NCBI RefSeq assembly: GCF_945859685.1
Contig: NC_079148.1
Location: 57,050,421 to 57,114,420 of the forward strand
Source of the DNA: Eupeodes corollae
Taxonomy: Eukaryota; Arthropoda; Insecta; Diptera; Syrphidae
Length of the DNA: 64,000 nt
Direction: 5' to 3'
Shown: in pieces, positions 1 to 12,300 of the stretch
Layout: each line of letters starts with the position of its first letter
Position numbering within the stretch: the first letter of the stretch is position 1
The notes under the pieces: model-generated
Seen by the model: the letters and a program-made list of their open reading frames with translations, nothing else
Database searches by the model: none
What the model was told of the DNA's origin: nothing
Program-made: the position numbers and the translations under genes

Positions 1-770
1 ATATTTGATTACAAACTAAAACTTCAACTCCCATATTGATTTTGTTGTTGCTAAAGCAAATACTATGCTAGGGTTTGTGGTTCGCAACTCAAAAGAGTTT
101 AAAGATCCATTTACCCTTCGGTCATTATTTTATGCTTATGTGAGATCTTCCCTAGAATACTGCTCAGTAATTTGGAATCCTTTTTATAAAACTCATTGTT
201 TAAGAATTGAAAGGATTCAGAAAAAGTTTTCGCGAATTGTAGTTCATCGACTAAATTGGAACATTGAAATGCCTTCTTATGAAACCAGATGTAAACTGCT
301 TGGTCTAACACCACTTGATATTCGCCGTCGGTATTTTTCAGTGGTTTTCATACGTGATATTATTACTTCTCATATAAACTGCCCTTTACTTTTGTCCTTA
401 GTCGATATATATGCTCCGTATAGGCAAACGCGATCTTCTACTCTATTTCATGAACCCTATCATAGAGTAAACTATGGTTTCAATGAGCCTCTAACTCGAT
501 GCATTAGAGAATCTAATATCATTTGTAATCATGTTGACTTCTTTTCCTACCAAAGTCGAGAATCTTTTAAAAAATATTTATTATATTTATTTCTTAATTC
601 CTACACTGGTGGTTCAAGTTTTAGCCTTACATAATTTGATATTTTTATTTATATTTCACTTCTTTATTACTAAAGTTAAAACCTTGTTTCTGTAGTCTGT
701 AAGATTATATTTTATTTGTTAATTATATTATATTAATCTGCTTGATGAATAAATAAATAATAATTATTTA
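1..770 (+). pseudogene. 3' end of a non-LTR retrotransposon (reverse transcriptase C-terminus)
   Basis: An open frame from the window edge runs to a stop at 632-634 (ORF from 65, 189 aa). It shows the typical post-catalytic region of LINE reverse transcriptases: a conserved 'LGFVVRNSKEF' block, then 'RSSLEYCSVIWNPFY', 'RIERIQKKF' and 'CKLLGLTPLDIRRRY'. The same frame is open upstream to a TAA at 17-19. After the stop comes a short AT-rich 3' UTR and a tail of AATAAATAAATAATAA type around 748-765, as in LINEs with simple-repeat tails. The 5' part lies outside the window. Jockey/CR1-like is my best guess at clade; the general class is much surer than the clade. Confidence 0.8.
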
Positions 771-2996
771 CACTTCATACTTCTTGTAAGAATTTTCGAA
801 TGTTATTAAAGAAATTTGATGAAATTTTAACAGAAAATAGTGTTTCCAATAAAAATTTAAACATTGCACCTTATTAAGAAGGAAATGTATTTCAAAAACT
901 TTGTTTTTCTTAAAGAAATGAGTGCAATGAGTGTATTGTACCAGCCATGGACATAGTAGGTATGGACTGCGATTCAACTCTACTCATACAAAACCACCCT
1001 TAAAAGAGAATACACCCCTTTAGCTATGATTTTAATTAATTGTCAAACGCCATCTGTTGTTTCTTTGCTTCACACAGCTTTTTTGTTGAAGAAACTAAGG
1101 ACAGCTATTATTATAAAGTGTAACAAAATACAAAAAGTGTCTCCATACTTCCTCTGACCCAGTAATGGGGCTGATATTGTTAAGGAATAGAAGACACCAA
1201 CGCGAAGTTGGCTACAAATAGACCACATCTAGTAGGGTAATGATTGTAACAGGCAGAACACGTTTTATCAATAAAAATAAGGAAAACAAACAAAATACTT
1301 GTACATACATATTATATTCGTTATTTTAAAAAGATGCACAGTGGATGCGTAAAGTTATATAGCGGCTTAACTCTAAAAAGATATTTATAAAGTTTATATA
1401 ACCTTGAATAGAGGCATTTCACACATACATTTAAATTGCTTAGATTGCTTAAAACCTTCATGATAATAAAATAGATTTCTAATTGTGGCGCTTTATCCAA
1501 ACAAACACATTGTAGCTTTAAAAATAGGAGAGCCTTAATAAACGATTGTATGCTTTGGAACTATTCACGTATTGAAAGGTCCTTTAGTTTATTCTATTAA
1601 ATACTACAGCTAGTAATTAAACTGATCACATTTTGCGAAAAGTTCAAAATTATTTCTTGTTTCATAAAAACAAAAAAATAATTCAGAATTTGTACTTCAT
1701 TTGAAAAAGAAAATCAACCATAGATAAACAGATATTAATATTTTATCGTAAATATCCCAATTTGAATTTGATCCAGAAAAAAATACTCAAATGGCAATGC
1801 TTTTTCCATGCACTTGTACAAAAATTCCTCTGCACTCATCACTAATCTATTACAATCTATTAACCCCATCTTTACCGAAAGAGACGGCTAACCAAACACA
1901 CACCATCTCTTTCTCTTCATCTTCTTCAAAACGAAATGGCTTCATCGATTTCGAAATCAAGCCATGCTCTAAGAGCCTCACGAGTAAACAGCACAACACC
2001 ATATGTCCCAATCAAATTTCCCAACATCGAAAATTAAAATTAAAATACAGCGAGCTACGAGCAACGAGCACGGAGCAACTACTTCTTTTGCCTTCATCAT
2101 CGTTTTTTCCGTTTCCCTCGTCGCAGTAGGTTCAGCGAATTGTTCAAGTGAAATTCGATTTTGTTTCTTGTTTTTTATTTCTATCATTTACAATTCTCGT
2201 CAGCACACTCTTTATTGCCTTTAATTGGTGCAATATCGAGAAAAAAGAACATTCAAGCCAATCTACACCGAGATATAATTAATTTCTAACAAAAAGACTC
2301 TCAATTGCAAGCTTACATAATGACGTAGTCAGATCAAAAAGAAAAAAGGAAAAAAGTGCAGCAATTAAATTCAAGCTTTTCTTCTTTCTACACAGCGAGC
2401 ATTCGTATTGGAATTAAGTTATCGCATGGAAAATCGATAAAACCAATTTTAATTCATTTCATCGCCTCTGTATTCAGTCCATCGAGACCAACAGCAACCA
2501 GAGACTTGTTTTTGAAACATAGAAGATTTAATAAATTTATTTTTATTTTTGTTCTCGTGAAATTACGTGATCTCCGCGAACAAACAAAAAGAAATTTAAA
2601 AAAAAGAAGAAAAGATTGTTGAGTTGAATTTCAATCTTTTTTCTTTCTACACAGTGCGTGCGTGTGTGTTTGGGTGTGCGGAATTGATGAAGAGAGAGCC
2701 CGTCAAGCAGGAGCTCTGCTGTTGAACCTGAAGCTGACGATCGACCGTTCGAAACGTTTTTTTGGGTGGTGACTTGTTTTTTTTTGTATTGTTTAACGTC
2801 GTTACTGTGGCTGGCTCACTGACTGACTCTGATATTAATTTGCACTTCTCCTACAGCCGTTGCGTCGTTGGCTAAGAAAAATATCGAAAGAAACGGAGGA
2901 AAAATAACGTTGATTTTGTTGTGTCGCGTCACGCGTTTATACAAAAAGCAAAACAAAAAAGCGGTGGCTCTAAATTAAAATCGAGGAAAACAAAAA
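771..2996 (+). other. Upstream region and probable 5' UTR of the stuxnet/midnolin gene
   Basis: No convincing coding region. The part from about 2100 to 2996 is less AT-rich and leads into the start codon at 2997, so it probably holds the promoter and 5' UTR. An in-frame TAA at 2976-2978 closes the frame just before the ATG. Two nearly identical pyrimidine tracts ending in CTACACAG (2371-2395 and 2631-2654) look like 3' splice sites, so an upstream non-coding exon is possible. I cannot place the transcription start. Confidence 0.45.
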
Positions 2997-3397
2997 ATGG
3001 ATAAATCTTCAGGTAACAGTGATTCGCGTGATATGACCCTAGGGTGTGGCCCATCATCAACATCAACCACTTCGCTCTCCACAGCTCTATCGTCAACGTC
3101 GTCGACGTCCTCTTCAAAAACAGCAACTTCATCGCCTTCGTCATCGTCATCGTCGTCATCAGCATCATCATCCACATCAAATCCAGCAGCAACAGCAATG
3201 GCAAAATCGGGAACAACATCGCTGTCATTACCGCCTCCGCCTCCTCCGCCGCCCATAACGTTGAATATAACAACGACAACTGGTGGGAGTTTTACCGTTG
3301 TCGTCGAAGTATCCAACTCTGTGGAGAATCTAAAAAAAATCATTGCAAAGAAACTAAAAGTTGCCAAGGATCGCATCTGTTTGCTGCATCGCGAAAA
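2997..3397 (+). CDS. stx: stx exon 1: low-complexity N-terminus and first half of the ubiquitin-like domain
   Basis: 401 bp coding 133 codons plus two bases. Residues 20-66 are almost entirely Ser, Thr and Ala, followed by eight prolines (79-86). The ubiquitin-like fold starts at 'ITLNITTTTGG' (residue 87) and runs through 'NLKKIIAKKLKVAKDRICLL' to the exon end. The ATG context (CAAAAAATGG) is good for flies. The sequence GAAAA|GTAAGT is a strong donor. The Ser tract is encoded by TCA/TCG/TCT mixtures rather than one pure triplet, so it is not a recent single-codon expansion. Confidence 0.93.
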
Positions 3398-6300
3398 GTA
3401 AGTAGAAAACGCATTTTCAGTTTGAAAATATAAATCTACCTCCACCTATTGGGTGTATTGCTTTGCTTGTATATACATATATGTAGATATATATTTTTTA
3501 CATATTTGAAATTTCACGCTGCTGAGTTGTGCTTCTAATTAGTGCTGAGCGCCGCCAAACGCCAACAAAATGGTGTACCTACTCACGGGCGGTGATAAGA
3601 TAATGGATTTCTATACTCTGCGACTGTGACAGCTAACTAACTGACTCAAACTCGACAATGCCGACTCTCTCCCTATTCGCGCACATACAGCTTGAATTTC
3701 TTTCGTCATAGTTGTCGTTGTCGTGCTCGTATTGGAATAATTATTTTGAAAAAAAAGGCTTTTTTTATGGGCATCCATAATATCATTGGAGAATCCTCCA
3801 CCATTTGGTTGCTTAAGGAATTTTATGTTTTAGCGTTTATTTAAAAAAAGAAAAAAGTCATAACGTGCTTCTATTTTGTGCGTTTGTAGATACCTACATA
3901 CCTTTGTTGTTTCTTAACCCCCAAAGGCTAGCATTTTTAAGGAATAATTAATTCCTACCTCACATCAATAATCCAATAATGTGTTGTAAACGTAAGACCA
4001 CAGGGAAATTCCCCCCAAGAAGAAACTGACTTAAAAAAGGTTAAATAAAACAATTCCAATAGCAAAAGTAATATAACGAAGCACCACCAATGCAGTGCTG
4101 TCGCTTGCATTTGGAAAAATAAAAATGTGTTGGTGGAAAGGTTTTCTTGTTTAATTTTTTAACCACGAGAAAATCATCTAAAATGTACTTAAATAACTAA
4201 GAACTTAGAGACCAGACATTTTTGTTATAACCTTTGAATTTTAATATTTAAAATTGGAATAAGATCAAAATATGTTTTTAATAGCTTGTAGTTAAAAGAT
4301 TTTATAATCTTGCAGTTTCAAAGAAAAACGTGAGAATTTCGATTTCATAAGTGTGTTTTTGTTTCTAAATTCTACTCTTTTTAAAGTTGACTATTTATGG
4401 ACAAAGTTAACATACGTACATGTATTGCAAGTATGTACAATTTTGTTCACTTAATAAATTTTTAATTTTAACTGTTGCAGCACTTCTTATGAATCTTTAC
4501 TGTTTTGCACTGACTTCTCTTAACATAAGAATATTCTACAGCTTTACGTTTTATGAGTGAATTTTTTCTTTTTTTTTCAATTTTATTTGAAACGAAAAAG
4601 TCAAAGATAGTATTGCAATAGCACAAGTTTACTTAATGAATCCTCCCTTCTTAACAACTTTAACTTGGAAATTAAGCCGGAGAACTATGTTCACATTGAA
4701 AATAAATTAATATTATTGAGATATCTGTGTACTTGTTTTCTTAGAGAAAGCACAAACTAAAACGTGCTCTTTGAAATTTAACCAAGTTGATTTTTAGTTA
4801 GTAGTACCCGTGGCATGATGGCGCAACAATCCGTTGAAAACTAGGGCCTAGTGACTTACAACTCTCAACTATTCCTGTGTGCGAGTAATGTTCTCAGGAA
4901 TAGAGGGGATCTACAGTTTATTTGCCGAATCCGAAAGGCTAATTTGAGAAAGCACTTTTTCATGACAAGAGTTACTCTTGGAGGATTTGTCAATTTCTCG
5001 CAAGAGGCATTTCACCGTGAAAAGACTTAAGATGCCATCTTCTAGCTTAGGTGTCAAAAAAATCAAAAGTTTGTTGCCGATTTTTTGATGGAAACGGAGA
5101 AAATATTAACATGTTTCTATTTTTTAGAATACACACAAATACGAACAAATTGTGTCACTGCTACATTTTTCTTTTTTTATTTAAAATTCTTTTCTTTAAG
5201 ACTTAATAACATTTTGTGCTTTTCTTAAAGATAAAAAAAAAACAGATTTAGATTTAAATTTTATTTTTGAAATTTATATTTTTTTTCTTCAAGCTGGTTT
5301 TGATCTTTGAGAAAGCGTTCTATTTAATAATTAACCTTTATTTTTCCATTTTTCTTAAAAATGATATGTTGCCTACTTCACTTATTCATTTATGGATCCA
5401 TGACAAAATAATAAAAATTTCAAAACTGTTGGTTGTTATTTGGAATTTCATTCTTCATCAGTTGCTTTCTTTATAAGTGTTTAACAACTCAAACTTATAT
5501 GGAAATGTGTGTACAAACTGATTTACAGTTGTTCTTATTACGAACTGGAGAAGTCAAAATGAATACATTCAAAGACTACTTTGTGGTTGTACCCTCTTAA
5601 CCTCTTCTAACTTCAATGTTCATATTAAATAAGTTAATTATGTATTAACTTTTAACATGAAATATTAATAACAAATCGTTAACTTTTTTTTGTTTTAGAA
5701 GTCGATTCTACTTCAGCCTAACAGATATCAAAAATGGTAGACTCAATAGCTAGACTCAATTATAAGATTTATTTTCATCACTTTGTACTCGAAGTTAAAA
5801 ATTTTTGTTAGTTTGGTAGTGGTTTAACATATTTTAAAAACAGAAATCGACTTCAATATAACTCACTTTACTTAATTGTACATATTTAAGACTGCCAGTA
5901 ATTGTATCGAATGCAAAAGTTTCTCACCTTCTTCATACTACAGTTGATGATTTCTTTTCAATTTCGCCGTTTAAGATATGAATTAAATAACTGACTAAAG
6001 CTATGTTCTTTCTTTTTGAAATGTTGTTGGGTAGGTAATTTGTTTTATAATAACAGGTTTACGGAAAGTTGTCTAAATAACGTAGTGTGATTTAAAGTTC
6101 TCGAAAGAATAGCAAACAAGTTAGTTGTTAGATTTGTTTGTTTTTTTTTTTTTTTAAATATGTACATAAACAAAAATTCACCCTGTGTGTGCATGTAGGA
6201 ATTTATTCAAACACAACAGGTGTTATTGCATTCCAAAACTTTTTTCCTTTTATTTACAATTTTTTCCCATTTTTCTAATTTAAACATAAAAAATGTCTGT

Positions 6301-9300
6301 AAGCTTTAAAGTATTTACTTTATATGATCAAATTTGAATTGTGACAACTTCATTATAGAGATATATTTTCCGTTTTTAACATGCAACAAAATGTCTCACA
6401 AAAATATGTAATTTTTACACACTAAGAATAGGAGAAAATATCTAAAACCTAATTCAAAAATGTATGATTTTTAAAATTGAATTGCTTCAAAACCAATTTT
6501 CCCTTGATTCATATTTTAATAGTATATATTTAAATACCATCTTTGGTCTAATGTGTTTTTTTTTTTGAAATATCCCCCACGATACTTAATTAATACCTGA
6601 AAAGAATATACGAAAACATTTTATAAAATTCTGTATTCTACGCTGCTTCCTTGTAAATTCTCTAGTTTCTCTTACAACAATCCGAAAATACTCCTCAAAA
6701 CTACTATCGACAACTCTGAACATATGACTACACACCAGGAGCGGCCATTTTATTTTCTCGCCCATTCACAGCTGATTTATGTGTACAAAAAATATGTTTG
6801 TAGCAATGTTAGGATTGTGAGGGAGGCATGAGAGAAAGGGGAATGGAACGCAACAAAGCACGGGTGGTGGCGGCGGCGGTGATGGTGGCTGTGGTTTCGG
6901 TATGGTATAGCTGGTCGTGCCCCCTGCGCATCAGCTCAGCACAGAACAGCTCCACCATGTCTTCTACACCACACCATGCCACAGCACACACAGATGTGTA
7001 TGGCTAATTTGTTTGCTTTAATTTTTGCATTTCTTTATTTTTGTTTGGTTTTTCATTTTGCCCAAAATAAAAATATATCCAATGCAGGAATTTCAATTGC
7101 TTGGTGTACCTACTCCATTTTGTGAGTGTTCCCGGTTTTTGGAAGAAGCCTCTATAAAGCTTCCTCGGTGTCTTTAGAAAAGAATTTCTTTTTTTGGATT
7201 AAGGTGATGCTGCTGTGGCTGCTGCTTTTAATACTGACTGGGAGAGCAGTAAGAGGTGTTTCAATGTTTGGTCTGCAACAATGAATCTGTGAGGGAATTG
7301 GTTTTTCACTTTTTGAAAATATTGATTTTTTAAAATGCACAGGGTTGAGATGGGAGGCTATTCATGTGTGAATGTTTGTATGTATAGGAGCTCGGAGCAC
7401 CCCAGCTCCACATCCAGCTCCAGCCCAAGCCCAGTCCTCAAGTATCAGCTAGCTTTTACATAGGTAGATACTCAACTCATCCACATGGGAATTGAGTGTG
7501 GGACTGCACGCAGTTTTTTTTAGAGTTGATGAAAATTTGACCGTTTCCACTTCCACACGTTGGATTTTTTGTTTGGTTATCTACCTATATGATGGACATG
7601 GAGTTTGAGATGGCCTGTTATATACCTAGATACCTTTATATGATTTGGTTTGAATTGAGCTGAATAGGTACCTTTTTATACCTAGTGAAGGTAGCTGGGT
7701 ATATCACGACATGAGTAGAACTATAAGTGCGTTCATTTAAAAAAGAAAAGGTAATTGCTGGAGCTATGCTGTGGTAGGTATTTTTTTTGGGCTTGATTGT
7801 TTGGTCTGGTTGATGACTGGTTGGTAGTTAGGTACAAAGACTCTATGCCAGAGAAGCCACCGATTAAATAGCTGAGAGTGGAGAGTGCGTCACTAACATG
7901 AGCACCACACCGCACCACCATCATCATCATGGCATCGATGCCGTGGCTTTGTCATATGTCGACTACGCTACGCTGTGGTTGATTTTGTCGTCGTCGTTGT
8001 CGACGTATTCGACGTTGTTCCAGTTAAAGGCGTTGGATTTGGATGAGTATCTGTCTTGCTTTGCTCGCCTTATATTTGGTGGTAGAATTTTATGGTCATT
8101 CAGATAAATAATGGGTCGGGTCGTGTGTGATGTTGTGTGTATATCACATGTGGTAATACAAATAAGTGTATGTATGTATATACAGGGTTATATAAATTTA
8201 TATATAAAATACATAGTACATACATAATCATGTAGATGCATAGAAAGTAGGAGATTTTTTTGATGGATTCAATTTGATGTTTATAGGAATATATATATAT
8301 GCATGTAGGTATACTTTTTTGCGCTCTTTGTTGGATAAGCAAGAATTTTGTATATGTAATGATTGCAAATAAGCTTTTTTAAGGGGTATCTAGGTATTTA
8401 TACATGATGCTTCTGCTTCAGCTTCAGCTTGTACTGCTGTTAGGAGTAGATAAAATATTATATTATACCTAGGGTGAATAGATCGTCTATCTATAGGCAA
8501 AAAGAGTATAATGATAATAAAAAAATTGTTTTCATTAACAAAACTAATAAAAAAGACCTATTTTATGTGTAAATGTGAGAATTGAGCTTCATTAAAAGTG
8601 CGCTTGATATAAAAATGTGTGTGTTTCTTATGTACCTACCTACATTACATCCTATTCCATTTGAATTGAACTAAAAGTTGGAAAAATAGAATAGAACATT
8701 TTGATCCCTTCAGTTTTAGGTATGGGCTTTTCAAAATTCACATTATTTAATTAAAAGTTTAAAATAGATACAGCATACATGAGTGGCTTGAGTCTTGCAT
8801 TCACGTATCACGTCTAGGCCTCCTTTAGATTTGACGCCAATGATATATCAGATTTTTGTTTTTGCAAACAACATGAAAAATACAAGAATAGGTAACTAAA
8901 TACAGAGTTGGCGTAGCTTGTGATATTGACTACGAAAATTCCCTCGATTTTGAGTAAACAATACAGGCACCTTTCTAACTACAAAAGAATTGTAACTAAT
9001 CAAGATCATTATTAGATACCTTCTGCGACATAAACAGAGAAACCGATCACTGCACAACACAGCAATGAAAAGAAATTTGAATTAAATTCTCTCAATAACT
9101 TAATACCTATCATAAGATTTGAATTTTTTAATAGGGAAAGGTATAGAATAAGATATAAAATGTGTATAAAAAGACAGGTATAAATTTATAATTTATTTAA
9201 GTTTGCAATCGATAAAAAAGGTTTAAAAATAAAAAGAAAGTCAGATCGGCATAATAAGGTAGGTTTTGTATTATACAAAAACTTTATTCAAATTCATATT

Positions 9301-12300
9301 GAAAATTTAGTAAATTTGTTGGTGCATTTTTATGGAATGAAAGGGAAAGCATTGACTTATTACGATTAATCATTTTGCAGTTTTTGTTGTTTTGATATAT
9401 TGTGGAGTTTGGGATTGGTGTAAGAGATGACTGATTAGAATACAGCCGATTCACACTCACATCCATCAGGAGCACTCAAAATTATTATCGAATTGAAATG
9501 AAATTTCAGAATAAATCTAAGAAATCTTTCACCTAGGTACCAACAAATGTTATTACAACTCAAAGAACACAATTTAAAAATTGAAGTAATAGGTAGTATA
9601 AAATATAATTTTGAAAAAAATCCCATTTACATGAATCATGATGGCAAAGATAGCGTAAAGGTTTCAAAATAAAGTTATATTTACCTTTTGACTAGATGGT
9701 AGTATATTTGTCCTATCTTTGTTTTATACTTGACAATTGTAATTAACAAACATTACAACTTATGTTGGTAGCGTGTTAAATTTAGTTTTGTCTGATGAAC
9801 AATTTGTTTTAAATCTTTTCATCGCTCAATTATTATGGATAACTAAGTGAAAAGTTTTGTATAAAAAGTTATTATAAAACGTTCCAAACAATAACTTTTA
9901 TACAGTGTTATAATAATTGTATCAAAATAAAAAACGATTCACAAACGCTTGCAAAAGTAAGAAAGTCTAGCATTCAATGTTCTTTTCTAACGTACAAACA
10001 GTATCAATTTCATATTCATTGCCCTTATATTAAGTTTAAAGCTTCTACTCTTCTTAAGTGACTTGAAATAAAATAATAAACATAAATTCCACTGAAGTAT
10101 AGTGTTGGCCAAAACTATAGCAAATTTTTTAATAAAAAAATGCATATATTTCATTTAGCTAATAGTTTACAAAAATGTTTGAAATTTAAAAATCAAATTA
10201 TTAAAACAAAAAATAAATATTGTACTCCTTAAAAAATTACAATAAAAAATGTCATTTCTTTCTGGCCAAAACAAAAGTTACTTTATTTAGAAATAAATAA
10301 TCTACTTAAAAACGTGATTTCTAATCAATATTTTGTGGAGAAACCGTTATTTTCGATCACTGCCCTGCATCTTCTAGGCATACTCTCAGTAAGATTCGTT
10401 ATAATAGTGCTAGGGATACTATTCCAAACCTCTTTGACTTGGGCAAAGAGGTCATTTGGAGTTTAACAGCTTTCGCGTACAATTCTCTGATCTACAATCT
10501 CCCATAGATTCTCTATGGGGTTGAGATCCGGAGACTGTGCTGGCCATTCCATCACCTCAACTTTATGATCACGAAACGATTCATTTACAACCTTGGCGGT
10601 GTGTTTTGGATCGTTGTCGTCCATTTAAAATGAACATACTCCTCTTCGTAGGGGAGCAAAATGTCTTACAAAGCGATCCATTATCCCATCTATTTTATGA
10701 ATATGCCCTACTCCCTGTCCAGAGAAGCATCCTCAGACCATGATAAATCCTCCTCCATGTTTCACGGTTCCTCTTGTAAATGAAGGATCTAATCCTCTGT
10801 AATTTGGACGACGAACACGTTGCCACCACTTGAAACCTTAAAATTAAATTTGGATTCGTCAGAAAATAACACTGTGTTCCATTTGGAAACTGTCCAGTTT
10901 AAATGCTCTTTGGCAAATTTCAATCTTGCCTTCTTATTTTTGAGCGAAATAAAAGGTTTTTTCACTATTTTGAACGATTTCAAACCACCATCCACAGATC
11001 TCCGGTGAATCGTTCTTTTACTCACTTCCAACGATAGATCTGTTTTAAGTTCTCTGGGGTTTTTTTATTGCTCGGACAAGTAGTTTATCCTCTATAAGCG
11101 TCGTTGCTCTTGGCCTACCACCTCTGTGGATAGTTTTCACGGTGTTATTCTTCTGATTCTGATTGTTCTATAATCGTTAATTAATTTTAATTTAAACGTT
11201 GTTGGATATTTATTTCGCGCCATTGAAAAAAAAATAGACACCAATCAATTCACAGGTCATTACTCCACAAATTGCATACAGTGAATATATATTTTTTAAT
11301 TTTAGGTTCTGTTACGTTTTTTATGTCCAGATTGATTAAAAGTAACGGTATTTTATATCTGCTGATGTCATGTGACGAGTTCAAAGAAGAGCAGCAAAAA
11401 ACTTGCTTTAGTTTTGACCAACGATAAACCGAATTGGAGATAATTCTTAGCTATTTTTTTTCTTGCATTGTTGCTAACTGCTTTAAGATTTAGTAAAATA
11501 ATTAACAACAAAAGTGGCTATAGGAAATAAGAAAAAAAATATGATTTCATGATCAACGTACTACATCGTAAGACGTTCTTTGAATCAAACTGTTGCTTTA
11601 GTTTTGGTTAACACTGTATATACAATATACATACATAGCTTTTATATTTTTTAAAATCACAGTGCAAGCTGGAGAAAAAATACAGTAATATCTTCTAGGT
11701 ACATTTCATATTCGTACCCTATTTAAATTAACAAAACAACTTAAGTTTTGTTACTTCGTATTATAACCTTAAGACGATATTACGGCCTGTAATAGTCTTG
11801 GCATTGAACTTACCAATTGTTCAATAATCTCAGATGTTAATTGTGTCCACTTATAGAGAATTTTTTCTTTCAGATCGTTTCTATTCTTAATGGTATATTT
11901 TCGGACTCTGCGATCTAGTTCGTGTTTCCAAAACTTCCTGATATTTATAAGGAAGCCTCATTCGAGTTGCGTTTGCCTTATGGTTTTGGTCGTTATTCTT
12001 ATAAAAAGAAAAGTTGTTTTTTAAGCCCATTTGTGACTAAATTGTTCTTCAGGATCTCAGTGTGTAGACCTTATGATCGATTCCTTCGATTATGTGAAGT
12101 TTTCCAACTCAAGCTGCTGAAGAAAACTCTCGCACCTTCATCGACCCGCCTCCATGTTTGACTGACTGATGAACTTGAAATATATATGTATATTTCTAGC
12201 TAATAAAATGCCTTGTTTTATTCAATTTTCTCCGAAAAGAGACTTTGTTTTGATAAAATTATAATCACGACCTTGTATATATAATAATTTGAATGGTTCC

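Noticed and set aside
1791..2129. 112-codon open frame upstream of stx
   Set aside because: Low-complexity Ser/Pro composition, no family resemblance, lies in the promoter/5' UTR region.
2929..3445. Open frames opposite and out of frame with stx exon 1 (up to 156 codons)
   Set aside because: They arise from the repeated TCA/TCG/TCT Ser tract read in other frames; they give Asp or Val/Ala runs and no conserved domain.
7898..8107. 69-codon frame beginning with a His run
   Set aside because: Based on a CAT/CAC microsatellite in a large intron; no conservation visible and no splice logic.
8100..8342. 80-codon minus-strand frame rich in Tyr and Ile
   Set aside because: Generated by TATA/TACA microsatellites.
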